The notes beneath the pieces are model-generated. The model saw nothing but the letters and a program-made list of their open reading frames with translations. It did not search any database and was not told the origin of the DNA. A stretch of 64,000 bases of DNA, from contig OZ234501.1 in the NCBI GenBank assembly GCA_965153455.1, forward strand, positions 124,001 to 188,000, written 5' to 3'. Positions 46,060 to 57,529 of the stretch are shown here, in pieces. Source of the DNA: Sphagnum compactum. Its lineage: Eukaryota; Bryophyta; Sphagnopsida; Sphagnales. The position numbers and the translations under genes are program-made. Position 1 is the first letter of the stretch; every line of letters starts with the position of its first letter.

Positions 46060-46345
46060 TGTCGCAATCCCACTTTGGCCACGTGTGGGGGTGAAGCCCA
46101 ACACTTGGAAAAGTTGGAGATTTGGAGTCCTCCAGGACTCCCGAATGTTCAGAGCTCAACAGCAAGGCCCAAAACACCTTGCATTGAGGTGTTCTTGGTG
46201 TCATTGAAAAGTTCTTGAAACGTAGATATCGAAAATGGCCTCGCATTGGCCATTCGGACATCTACAGCCCAAGTTATGGGTAAAAGAAGGGCCGGGAGTT
46301 AAACTGGCAGTTTGACTCTCGGCCCTTCTTTTACCCATACGAATG
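46060..46345 (+). mobile_element. 5' part of a related LTR
   Basis: Starts TGTCGCAATCCCACTTTGGC and follows the family plan (GGAGTCCTCCAGGACTC, AAGTTATGGGTAAAAGAAGG, GACTCTCGGCCC) but with many differences, so it is a subfamily. It breaks off near 46345. Confidence 0.55.
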
Positions 46346-46455
46346 TGTTCTCTTAAAGGAAGGGCCCTTGAGGGCATGAGCTCAAGGGTGTTCTCAACAC
46401 ACTCTTAAAGGAAAGGGCACTTGAGGGCATGAGCTCAAGTGTGTTCTCAAACCTC
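46346..46455. repeat. ~50-bp tandem duplication
   Basis: A unit with TCTTAAAGGAAGGGC, then TTGAGGGCATGAGCTCAAG and GTGTTCTC is present twice with a few substitutions. Not coding. Confidence 0.7.
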
Positions 46456-46979
46456 AGAGAACGCATGAGTACGAGAACCTGTGCTTGCATAGACAACTCT
46501 TTTTCATTTCCTCGTTTCTTTCTCATTTCGTAGAAAAGAAATATTTCCTTGGGAACATGGGAACATATATAACTAAAGAGCTCCTCTAGCATAATGCCTT
46601 AGGGTTCTTTTACTTGGGGAGATCCCTCAAAACACACATAGAAATAAAAAGGGAGTCATTTACATGTTGAGTGAGGGTCTACTAATGACAAAGTATTAAA
46701 GTTTGAAGGATTTCTTTACTGCTTTTGTTTGATAACGAATGGAGATGGTGGAGTTAAAGCATTACATCACTGAAGGGAAGTTAACGAACAACTATGGAAG
46801 TGGAACTAATGGAGTGCTGCACCACTAAAGTCGAACTTTCATGTATTAAATTGTGAAACTAAACCTAAATAACAAACTTGAAAGACATATATTTTCTTTT
46901 AAGGGCTTCACATGAGATTTAATAAAAAAGATTGTGACACAGTTAAGTGCATGATGATCTTTTAACTAGAACGAACTTT

Positions 46980-47562
46980 TGTTACCCAAATTTGGTAACA
47001 TGTTGATAATATAAACAAGTTGTTAAACCTAACAAGTGTCATAAGTTGTTATTTAACCTAACCTATAGTATTAACCTAACCAGTTAACTAAACCTGGTAG
47101 GTAATGATTGGGTTGAGAAGATAGGTTGACATGTTAATCAATAGGTAATTGGTAGAACTTGTACTTGATAGAATCGGTAGTTGGACATGTAATTACGCAG
47201 GATGTATTTTTTGAAATTTTGAATTATTAATCTAGGTATTGGCTAATGACTATTTATAATAGTTAGTTATGACTATTGTATTTTGAATTGGCTAGTATAA
47301 GACTAGGAAAATAAACCTGTTGAAGGATTTTTGGATTCATTCATAATTATAAAATTCACTCGTCAATTATGAAACATGGATTATTTTTCTTTTAGCCTAT
47401 TTCTTTCAAATTTGAGCAATTTGTGTACATGTTAGTTTAGGATTTGTAGGAGCTTAAGTTTTAATTTATGTGTTGTATGTACATGTTGCTACTTTAAGAA
47501 CCTGTTACTAAAAAACCCAAAGGTGAATCAACCTTAATGGGAATAGAAAAATTTCATTAACA
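46980..47562 (+). mobile_element. LTR of the gypsy C family with leader remnant
   Basis: TGTTACCCAAATTTGGTAAC to TTCATTAACA, 583 bp, aligns along its length with 55494-56072. It is followed by TTTGGCAACCATGCAGTGG (primer-site-like) and about 80 bp of leader shared with gypsy C (AGAAGCAATCATGCTTAGAA). The similarity ends near 47640, so the rest of that element is missing. Confidence 0.75.
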
Positions 47563-47667
47563 TTTGGCAACCATGCAGTGGATTAGAATTCAGAAGCAAT
47601 CATGCTTAGAATTTTTGGTTAGATTTAATAGTTTGCTATAAAAAACTGAGAACTTATAACATAAATA

Positions 47668-48230
47668 TTGACGCGCTCCTAAGTCCCGGGGTGAAACCCA
47701 CTTGAGGGTTTCACAAAGTCAAGTTGCGGAAAGTTGAGACTTAGAGGCACGCTCCCGGCTTCTAACTCCCGACCATTAAAAGTCAGGAATCGACCCTTTC
47801 CCGACGTTGGCTCAGGGAGTGCGACATGGCGTTGAAAAGATCTCAACAAGGGCTACAACTTTGGTTTAGACCTCGTTGCAATCAGACTCCGCAGTCGGGA
47901 GTTATGGCCGTTCAAAGTTCCAGGAGTCCAGCCGGGACAGTTTCGGGACTCCATTTCGGGAGTCCCAACAAAATGTGCCATTTGGATGTAGCCTCGGTGG
48001 CGAGCTGCAGAGAATACTATATGGGGGAAGGTGGTGGCTTCCCCCGAGTCCGGGCCATGGTGAGTCTTGTGTGTGCAAGTGCTCGTGGCTTGTCCCAACA
48101 CCAAAGGGTGTCCCGAATGCTAAACTAACCTCATGTGGTTGGTTTTTGGATGCAGATTCACACAAGCTAAGCTAGTCCCTCTTCCTAGTCTAATCCCTGG
48201 GCTCCCAACTCGACCCTCTACCCCTTTTTA
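47668..48230. mobile_element. Rearranged, GC-rich relative of the ~0.9-kb LTR family
   Basis: The first 90 bases (TGACGCGCTCCTAAGTCCC ... GGCACGCTCCCGGC) look like an inverted LTR end. From about 47765 the sequence runs in the opposite orientation, with ACTCCCGACCATTAAAAGTC and GGGGGAAGGTGGTGGCTTCC. CpG is retained, so it is younger than its neighbours. The open frames on both strands here are chance. Confidence 0.5.
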
Positions 48231-50514
48231 GAAGGCATATAATGCGTGAAAAAGATTTGGACAAGTTATTGATGCCTACAAACATGTAACATACAATCAA
48301 GATCAATGGTGATCGAAATAATCAAATGTTACGATAAGGAACTCTAGTGCAATGGAGCCCTTGGTTTTGGTGTGCATCTTGCCATGTGTACCTTTTAGTG
48401 ATAACAAATTTTTTGAGTGCACATGTTTAGTGCAGTCATGATAGTATGTTCAGTGCACATGCCCAACATCAAGGCATCTTTCAATTATTGTTGCAAGAGC
48501 ACACGCAATTATTATTGACAAGAGCACTGCAATGATCCTAGGGGAAAAACTATGTGTTTTCAAAATGAACTTGCTAGGACCATTGGATCAAAGCAGATTG
48601 CAAACATGTTCTTTTAGGGCTATGGACGATATATGAAACTTGAACATTGTGGTCAGAACATCCACATGTTCAACAATGAACTTTGGCATATTTTTTTGTG
48701 TGGTGTTTAAATTATAGAAAGTTGCACTAGATGAATTGTTACATGCAGCCCAGATGGAATTTTGAAGTTAGATTAGTTACAAACTTGAACTATCGTGGGC
48801 ATTAGAACAAATATTTTGCTAATTATGTGTTGATCATATATTTACACAATGTTTTTTTAAATGCATGAAATCTAGTGGTACATTTGATTAATTGACAATT
48901 CATGCAAAAAAACATTCATAATTTCATGAATGAATTTCTTATATTAAAATTTTAAAACTTCACTTTAAACATCATGTACATTGCATGATATTTACCCATC
49001 ACAAAAGACTCATGAAGTTGAAACAGACCCTAAATTTCAAAAAACACAACTTTCACAAATGATGGTATTTTGAGGGTAAAAAAATGGTATTATGAAAATT
49101 AAGGGGCCTTTTGTGAAAGTATTGATGTTCAATGAAGCTGTTAAAGGTCCTTTACTCAAACCAAAACATGAAATTAAAACATTTGATGATTTAATTTGGA
49201 TTTCTCAACACCCGTATTATTCAATGAACACAACTTTTCCTAATTCACATGCCACTAAAGTGGCACCACGTAGACAAATGTAACAAGAATTGTAAAAAAT
49301 TTGACCTTTTGACATTGATTTTGGCTTGTTTGAACTCATTTGCACCTAACATGAATATGTGATTAAAGTTCAATTATTGGGATTATTGTGGGACAAATTG
49401 ATTAACAACAATGTATTGCTCCAAAAAATAGGTCCTCACATAAATTTGCATCACCCCCAATGCTCTAATTTCATTATTGTCGTTAGGTTCATTATTCTCC
49501 TTGCATATTTATGTAACTTTTCAACTTTTCCCTTGTTGCAATGTTAGATTTGTTGTGTGCTCTATATTGGCATCTTTCATTTATCTTTTTGCCGCCAATT
49601 CTATTATTGTTGCATTGTCAACTACATCGTTCAAATTTATGCAAAGGAAAAAATACATGCATTTTGCCAATATAAGTATCTTTATTCCATTCACATTGTT
49701 GTCTTTCATTGGAGATTATTACTCGTCCTTGCATTTTACTATTTGTATGGTATTGTACTTTTGTCGCTTGTATTGAATTCAAGTTCTAATTGTTCATCTT
49801 AGCCTCAAATTTAGTTCTTCATATAGTGGCATGTTCTGTTATCTAACTTTAAAACTAATCAGAAACTTATTTCATTGAGTGGCTTCAATTTTATTTTCCA
49901 CGACTACTTTCTGTGCTATAGGAAAGCCATATTTTACCATCTTAATTTCTAATTATGGAGTTGTACAAGTGACTAAAAATGTGTTATGTGCAATGCTTAT
50001 TTTTTAGCAAAGATCTATGCATGTTTCTAATGATGTTTCTTATGAGGACAACATCATTTTTAAGTTCTATGTACCAAGTTTCGAATGTGAACTCTAGAGG
50101 GATGTTTTGGATTATCACCAATGGCAGATATCGAATCATTAGCAAAAATGTGCATAAGAACTTAATTCTATCAATGGCCAACATTACTATGGAAGGTAAA
50201 TGATAAAGGAAGAGCCCACTGTGGTTTTTCACAACTCAAAGTTTTTTGTCCTAATTATAGAGTCATCATTTATTGATCTTTGTAATTCTTTTGACGAAAA
50301 TGACCCTTCCCTTCTTGATGTTGTCATCCTTGATTTTATGAATTCCTGAACTAACAAAGAGTAAGCTATGTGGATGGAGGTGTTGCTAATGAATTTGTAA
50401 GCTGATGAATAGCAGCTTATGCGGATGGAATGCTACTCATGAATTCACAAGTTGACAAGATGTAGCCTTTGTGGATGGAAGTGTCACAAGTAGTTTTTTT
50501 TTAGCGTTGGTGAT
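48231..50514. other. No gene identified
   Basis: AT-rich sequence with short open frames at 49092-49283, 49477-49802 and 49979-50203. None has a recognisable domain. The last may belong to the decayed gene that follows. At 50350-50490 a TATGTGGATGGAGG-like word recurs three times at about 60-bp spacing. Confidence 0.3.
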
Positions 50515-51245
50515 TTGTTGAAAACAGTGTTTTTAGCTCCGCACACTTGTTCTGAATTGAAGCCCCTTGACTACATGGCCATCACAATTGAGTTTGTGAA
50601 TTATCTTCCCAATAAATTTAATGGTGACATGTTATTTGAACTTCCTCCCGTTCGTCATCCATTGGGACATTTTGGACAATTACAAGGTATGGATATAAAG
50701 TTCGATGGTCATGCTTGGTGCAAGTTGTAGACTAGTAACATCAAGAATTCATTTAGATTAGGCTTTCGAACGATGAAATGCCTTGGACATTTTTATTGTC
50801 ATGATGATTCTTGTTTTGTTTTAACGTTTTTCTACGTGCAATGAAGTTTTTTGGAATGGGGAGTTTGGAGCTTCAAATATCTGGGCAGTGTTTTGTGAAA
50901 TCCCATATATGTACCATCATTTGCAAATTCTGCGATTATTCACCCACTTGTTTATAAACTTATAGTTGCAAAATGTATTATGTTGTTCACAAGTTTTTAA
51001 ATCTTTCAAGAGCTAGCAATCCACTTGGGCACCCATGCCCATCTAGTTACAGACAACAAGTGTAGAAAATCCTTCCAAGAGATGAAGAACATGGTTGTAA
51101 ATGAGGTTTGTTGCACGTCAACTATTACCACTTCAACTATTATTTTGTCTACAAGTAAGACATTTCTTTTCGTCACTTGCTCAACAAGGATGAGAAGGTC
51201 TTATGGAGCTTTTCAAGGTGAAAAATATATCAAATGTTGTTAAAG
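50515..51245 (+). pseudogene. Decayed coding sequence with a possible zinc motif
   Basis: An open stretch 50515-50730 ends GMDIKFDGHAWCKL. After a stop it continues NIKNSFRLGFRTMKCLGHFY, CHDDSC, which may bind zinc. Near 51010-51130 it reads ELAIHLGTHAHLVTDNKCRK, then SFQEMKNMVVNEVC. The two blocks look like consecutive parts of one protein with several stops between. I do not recognise the family. It could be the N-terminal half of the same kind of gene as the RING-like one at 38.9-42.1 kb, but that is a guess. Confidence 0.4.
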
Positions 51246-51491
51246 TTCGTTCCTTTGTGCACCTTTGCCATACGTAATTTGACTGTTTCACTCAAGCATT
51301 GTTTGGGTAATTTGAACTCCATTGATTATATCCCAAACTTGAAAGCATTGTTTGGTTATGATTATATTTAGAATAATTATTTCTTTAGTCAACAGGTTGG
51401 GCACACTAGTAAAAATCGGCCAAAATGTAACCACTTTGTTTGTAACTACATGCGACTTGTAGTCGTTTGCAATTAAATTTGGGAGCATTTA

Positions 51492-52406
51492 TGACACACC
51501 CCCACAAACTCCTTGATACACTCAACTACAAGTCCAAAGGTGAAAACAACAAAAGGATAGGGAGCTAGGGTACATTCCCTGGTTCACAACATTTCAGGGG
51601 TAGAAGGGCACGTTGGAACTCCGAGATGGGGACTAAGACGAGTGACAAGCCAATCAATTATTCACACGGACCTGCAACACCCAAACAACAGTTGGTTAGT
51701 GCTTAGTTGGAGCACTTTTGGTGCATGGACGAACATGGGCAAACACAGACTTTCAAGACTCACCATGGCCCGGACTTGCGGGAAGCCATCACTTTCTCCC
51801 TTATAGTATTCTTTGTGCCTAGTCATGGGGCCAACACCCAAATGTCATTTTGTCCCGGGACTCCCAAGTTACGAATCCCAAAGTTCTCGAAATTGAGACT
51901 TTCGCAACTTTTGGAGCCCCATAACTTTTTTTGCAAACCTTTGATCGAGGTGAGGTCTAAGCAAACTTGTATCCCTTGTCGATAGCTTTCTAATGGTATG
52001 TGGCATGCCACATGCAAGAAAGTAAATCAGGGCAATTCCCAACTTTTAATGATTGGGAGTCAAATTGGCACTTTGATTCCCGGCTCTTCTTTTGACCATA
52101 ACTTATGTTTTGAGTATTCAAATGGGTCATGCAAGCCCATTTTAGACATTACGTTCCAAGAGCTTTTCAATGATATAATGAACTCTTCAGTCCAATGAGT
52201 TTTAACCCCTCCAATCGCCCTCTAAAGATATAGGAGTCCATTCGAACTCCAACTCCTAAAATGGGAGCTCACTTAGGAGTGTGGTTCATTACCTTACATT
52301 CTCCTACACTCTCGGGAGCATGAAATGTGACTCCTGGACTTTACTCTTGGCCCACAGCTTTGCAAGCCCTTGCCTTGGTTGCGAACCCAAAGTTATGGTT
52401 GTGACA
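51492..52406 (-). mobile_element. Solo LTR of the ~0.9-kb family (copy 5), perfect TSD
   Basis: Starts TGACACACCCCC and ends GTTGTGACA, 915 bp. ATTTA lies on both sides (51487-51491 and 52407-52411), a perfect 5-bp duplication. This defines the LTR boundaries for the whole family. Confidence 0.92.
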
Positions 52407-52699
52407 ATTTATAATCATAAGATCGAATTTCAACTACTTCGGTCACTCTTACAACTATAATGCAATTATTATAAACTTCATCCTATAAGTTGGATGGTTT
52501 TTAAAATTATTTTCATCCATGAATATATTGATATGTCCCATTAGTGGCAATAATCATCAAATTAATCACATCCTAAAGGTATTATATGGTGACATAGGGA
52601 TGTATTTTTATGTATGTATTAAAATTATATTTATAATATATTACATATATCATAAAGATATATTTGTGTGTATATTAATTATTTGTATGTATCTATATT

Positions 52700-53660
52700 G
52701 TTCATATAATGAACTTAAAAATTAATATTTGAACTTTAATTTTTTAATTCAAATATGAAAATTAATATTTCAGTTCTGAAAAGTATATATATTTGAATTA
52801 AAATTTTGATGATTGAATTTAATAAAGATTTAAATGAATTTTGATTTTTTGATTTTGGTTTTTTTATTTGATTAAAAATCATAATTTGAGTTAAAAATTT
52901 GTTATTCCAATTATGAATCATTTTTTTGAGCCTAAAAATCAATATTTGAACTCTCAACATTGATATTCAAATCTGAAAACTGAAATTTCAATGCTAAAAA
53001 ATCTTATTTCAATTCCAAAAATTATATTTCAAACTGAAAATTGTTATTCCAATTTTGAAACATTTTATTGGAATGTTAAAATCAATATTTGAATTTGAAC
53101 TTTTAAATATGAATTCTTAAATTTGTTAGTTTTATTCAATAATATATGTTTGAGTATAAAATTATGATTCAAATTATGAAAATTATATTTAAACAATAAA
53201 ATTGATGTTTCAATTTTGAAAATTGATACTGGAATTCATTATATATATAATTTTAAAAACTGAATCTAGAATTTTTTATTGGAATTATTTGTTTAATTAT
53301 TTGATTTTTGAAAATTAATTTTTAATTTTTTATTTTTTTATTTAGATTTTTTAAAAATAAAATTGATCAATAAAATTATATTTCAATTCTGGAAACTACT
53401 GTTTCAATTCCTTAGACTATATATATATATATATTCAAAAATCTTGTTTGATTTCAAATTTCATATTTGAATTCTAAATTATTATTTTGGATTCTCAGAA
53501 AATTATTACTTGAGGCTAAGAATGAACATTTCAATTCTGAAATTTTTAATTTTAATTCAAAAACTTATTTCATCTAAAAAATGATATTTGAATTCTGATT
53601 GTTTTTTTGGAATCTAAAATTAATATTTCAATTCCAAAGATTATTGATTGAGTTTTAAGG
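52700..53660. repeat. Degenerate ~20-bp AT-rich repeats
   Basis: Successive TTTCAATTCTGAAAATTATA, TTTGAATTTGAAC and similar words recur roughly every 20-24 bases. This is low-complexity filling of the CACTA-like element and has no coding value. The rest to about 54.7 kb is plain AT-rich sequence. Confidence 0.6.
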
Positions 53661-54754
53661 TTTTTTTCTACTAGTGTTATACATAATGAATCAGTTTTAT
53701 AAATAATTATAAATGATTATATTTATTACTTATAAGTTACACTAAATAATTTTTTTTTAAACATAGATTTTTACATTTTATATTTTATAGTCTTACAATA
53801 AAAGAAATCAATTGTGTGTAATTAATGTTACTTTTTTAAAAATCATTGTAATGACTTTGGATAAGAATTGATTATAGTATATGCATAATTATTTCGTAAT
53901 TGAACGTAAATATTCACAATATGTGATTTATAACTTTAAATCTGAAATAAAATTTTGGAAAAGGTATAATGTAGTTAAAATAATTATTGCAATGATTATA
54001 ATTTCAGGAATTATTATCAATTAATTTAAGTTTTTATTTTAAAAATTTCTGTAATTACTTATTTATGATTTTAAAAATTAAAATAATAAATGTAATTATA
54101 TATTTAATTAATGCAACTATTTAAATATTACTTTTTAAAAATTGTGTGGGAAGTTCTTAATAACAATTTTTTGTTCATTATTTACATTCGAAAAGAAAAT
54201 TTTAAATACTTATTTTTTTAAATCAAATAAATTTTATTATTTGTACATTAATTATATATCTATATTCGACTAGATATTTTTTTAAGTAATGAATTTCTTA
54301 GTTATTTATTTATCTTTGAGTTATGTATTAACAACTTATGAAAAACTATATAGTTAGTTGGTTAAATATTAAGAAGTTATTATTTATTTGAATAGTTGAT
54401 AATGAATACTTAATTTTTAAAATATATTTAAAATGTAATTATTAATAATTAAATGGTTACCTAATTATCTAATAATCCATGTACTTAAATTGTTTATATA
54501 TCTAAAAACTAAAAACAGAAGGCATGAAGAAGGTTTTGGAGTTGTAATTTAGTTTGTGAAAAAGTTGCAACTTCAAAACTTATCCCATATTGTTTGTTTT
54601 CCATTCCTATTTTGAACATTATATAAACAAGGGGTGTGGCCATCAAATTTCACATTAAAAAATTTGTGCACATGGGATGAGTTAATCAAAAGGCTTAACC
54701 CAAAACAAAAAGAAAAGTTATGCATAATTTTAAACTATCAACCTCCCCAACTTA

Positions 54755-54935
54755 CTTATCTACCTAGTTTGGTAGGTACATAATATGACCTACCCACCTA
54801 GGTCAGCCTATGTACCTACCTACTTAAGTACCTACCTACCTATTTTTTTACCTAAGTAGGTAAGTAAGTAGGTATGTAACCTAGGTTTATAGGCACCTAT
54901 TGATGTACCTACCTAGGCACCTACCAACCTAATAT
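54755..54935. repeat. ACCTACCTA / TAGGTAGGT inverted simple repeats
   Basis: Runs of CCTACCTACTTAAG and TACCTACCTACC face AAGTAGGTAAGTAAGTAGG, so the region can fold into hairpins. Shorter CCTAGGT words occur in the other large CACTA-like element near 20.2 kb. Confidence 0.6.
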
Positions 54936-55051
54936 TAATATTTTTTATTAAATTCATCTTTAAGGTGCCACATGGCATATTTACATTGGGCCACGTGTCA
55001 TACTGTAGGATCATCTAAACATTTGAATTGAACGTCTTAGATTATTTCAAA

Positions 55052-55071
55052 ATAATAATAATAATAATAAT
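55052..55071. repeat. (ATA)n microsatellite
   Basis: About seven AAT units next to the right end of the CACTA-like element. Confidence 0.85.
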
Positions 55072-55493
55072 AAATTTTGAATTATTCAATATTAAAACAC
55101 GTGGCAACACATCATTTGCTTCAATTGTGATCAAAATAGTTGCATCGTGGCTGCATGTGACAATACGTATACAATGGAGTCAAAGGATGAACTTGTATTT
55201 GTTGATTTTTTCTTTCATCCAATACCCTTTGTCATTTGCAACTAATGTCTCATACGACTTGTCTAACGCGAGTAATGAGAATTTAACTACAAATGTCACT
55301 TGCAACTAAATTTTAGTCGTAAAGACTAGTCGAAAATACATGTTTTTCAGTGGCAAAAGGTTCATTTGTTCAAGATGTCCATCGATGGAACTGCGTCCAA
55401 ATTCGATTTAGTTTAGCAAATGCAAGCGTGTGATGATCTGCAAAATGTGTTTATGATGTTTGATCACGTAAAGCATGTTCAAGGATGGATGAT

Positions 55494-56072
55494 TATTACC
55501 CATATTTGGTAACATGTGATTTAATAGGTTGATAAAGTAAGCAAGTTGGTAAACCTAACATGTGTCTTGACATGTTATTTAACCTAACTTGTAGAATTGA
55601 TTTAACTAGTTACTAAACTTGGTAGGTAATGTTATTAAATTAAGATGATAGGTTGATAGGTTAATCAACAAGTAATTTGTAGAACCTGTATTTGATAAAA
55701 TCGATAGTTGAACAAGTAGTTAGGCATGGTATATTTTTTGAAATTTTGGATTGTTAGTATAAGTACTAGCTAATGATTTTTTATGATGGTCATTCATGAT
55801 TGTTGTATTTTGAAATAGCTAGTATAAGAACTAAAAGAACATACTTGTTAAAAAAAAATGGATTTCATTCATGATTATGTGTTTCATTCTTCAATTATGG
55901 AACATGGATCATTTTTCTCAAGCTTGAACAATTTGTGTACATGTTAGTTTAGGATTTATAGTAGTTTAAGTTTTATTTGTGTATTGTATGTAGTTGTTGT
56001 TATTTAAGGAACTTGTTGCTGAAAAATCCAAAGGTAAATTAACCTTGATGGGAATAGAAAATCCTGTTAACA
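55494..56072 (+). mobile_element. 5' LTR of gypsy C
   Basis: 579 bp from TATTACCCATATTTGGTAAC (TGTTACCC in the sister LTR) to CCTGTTAACA, followed by the primer-site-like TTTGGTGACCAAGTAATGG. Boundaries come from alignment by eye with 46980-47562. Confidence 0.7.
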
Positions 56073-56399
56073 TTTGGTGACCAAGTAATGGATCAAAATT
56101 TAGAAGCAATCATGCTTAGAATTTTTGGTTAGATTCAATAGTTTTAGTAGATCAAGTTTGAACATGTTTCAAATTATAATTTGTCACTTGTTTGTCTATT
56201 TTATGTAAACTTTAGGATCGAGTTTCTGATTTTGATTTAGTTTGAAAACATTAGGAATGAGGTGAGGTTAATGTAAAGTTTTTTAATAGAATTAGGTGTC
56301 CAATTTGTAAAAGAAGTTTTTATACAAACTTCTGACTATTGGGAGGAGTTGTTCTGGAAAATCATATGTTCAAAAATAATGTAAAGGCTTTCCTAAAAC

Positions 56400-57199
56400 C
56401 TATTGATTTTAGAAAATGTCAAGAGTAATTACAATAAGTCTTAAAAAATAGCAAAAACAGATCCAACATCAACCTATTCAGGAACATGCACAAGAACAAG
56501 ATGAACAACAAGTGTAACCTATGGAAGATGAACCTGTCAATGCACCCAACATGGATGCAATACAAAGGGGAGAAGTTAGTGAACAATAACCCAACCAAGG
56601 GTAGTGAATGTTCATAATGGTGACAATCATGAACATGTTTAGCCGTTTGATGAGGTTGTATATGTTCAAGAACCATGGTGATCTATAACCCCAAGTTATA
56701 ATCTACCCAGAACTGGTGCATATACACCAATTACAACATCTATTGGTTCTCAAAACCAACCACCACACACCAACATTCATTTGGTACCCACTAATTCAGA
56801 GATGGAACAATTTTACCTACTCAACAAGTTAGAGTAGCTTCGTCACATTGATCGAAGATCGTCTAATCAATCAAATTTCATATCACATGTAGAACCTAAT
56901 GAACCCAAAGCAACACCCACAATTGTTCGACATGGAATCACTTATCCAAAGGGCACTTGGCTAACAAAATCAATATCTAGTCCAAGTGAATGAACACAAA
57001 TACATCACCATAGGAGGAAACCTAGGTGCTAAAAATGTGACCTGTTCATATTCTCATCAAATGGGACACCTATTCAATTATTGCCCATTCATTGATGATA
57101 GGTTATGGCAATTGCTTAAGGAGGAGGTGATGAATACTCATCAACATGTTCTTCTAATCACTATAATAGCAATAACCAATGTGTCTATATTAGGAATTT
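56400..57199 (+). pseudogene. gag of gypsy C, 5' part
   Basis: Gln/Glu-rich leader, then GTWLTKSIS-like sequence and a zinc knuckle near 57030 (CSYSHQMGHLFNYCPF) in which the second Cys reads Ser. The frame runs DDRLWQLLKEEVM and breaks at 57199 where the copia LTR begins. Confidence 0.6.
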
Positions 57200-57512
57200 T
57201 GTTGAGAATTCAAGCTCAATTAGTTAGGTTTCATTAGTTACTATAATAGGAAAGTAACTAGATTACTTTCACAAGGTTGAATTATTTTTTTTACTTATAT
57301 TAGTTTAATTATTTGTGGTTTGGTCTTTTAGTTAAATACCTTGGTGTTGATGGTTTCATTCTCTTTTCTTCATTACACAAGTTTGTGTATTTCATGTGAC
57401 AAGAACTTTGATGAGTTTTTGATGTTATGTTTCATGTTGTGAACATCATGTTTTTGTTTCCTTTCAATCAAGATTTATGTTTGCACTTGAGTAGAGCTCC
57501 TACTTGTTAATA
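57200..57512 (+). mobile_element. Copia 5' LTR
   Basis: Starts TGTTGAGAATTCAAG and ends GTTAATA, where the 3' LTR reads GTTAACA, so the last CA has become TA. Confidence 0.93.
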
Positions 57513-57529
57513 TGGTATCAGAGCTTAGG
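57513..57529 (+). other. Copia primer binding site, initiator tRNA-Met
   Basis: TGGTATCAGAGCTTAGG begins at the first base after the LTR, the standard plant copia match to the 3' end of initiator tRNA-Met. Confidence 0.93.

Larger units (their letters stand above)
51414..55352. mobile_element. Non-coding CACTA-like element, ~3.9 kb, with a solo LTR inside
   Basis: Left end CACTAGTAAAAATCGG and right end, inverted as CACTGAAAAACATG, are similar. GCA lies on both sides (51411-51413 and 55353-55355). Both ends carry TTGCAACTAAATTT and GACTTGTAGTCG-type words. The interior is AT-rich and holds a GCCACATGGCATATTTACAT stretch like the tandem unit in the element at 19615-23688. A solo LTR sits at 51492-52406. 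The TIRs are imperfect, so the right border is less certain than the left. Confidence 0.55.

Noticed and set aside
47826-48175. Overlapping frames of about 100 codons on both strands
   Set aside because: They fall in the GC-rich LTR relative. The same stretch in other LTR copies is not open, so they are chance frames.
53655-53676. TTTTTTTCTACTAGTG as the right end of the element starting at 51414
   Set aside because: The sequence after it (TTA) does not match the left flank GCA. The end at 55352 gives a matching GCA. It may be the end of a separate small element whose left end I did not find.
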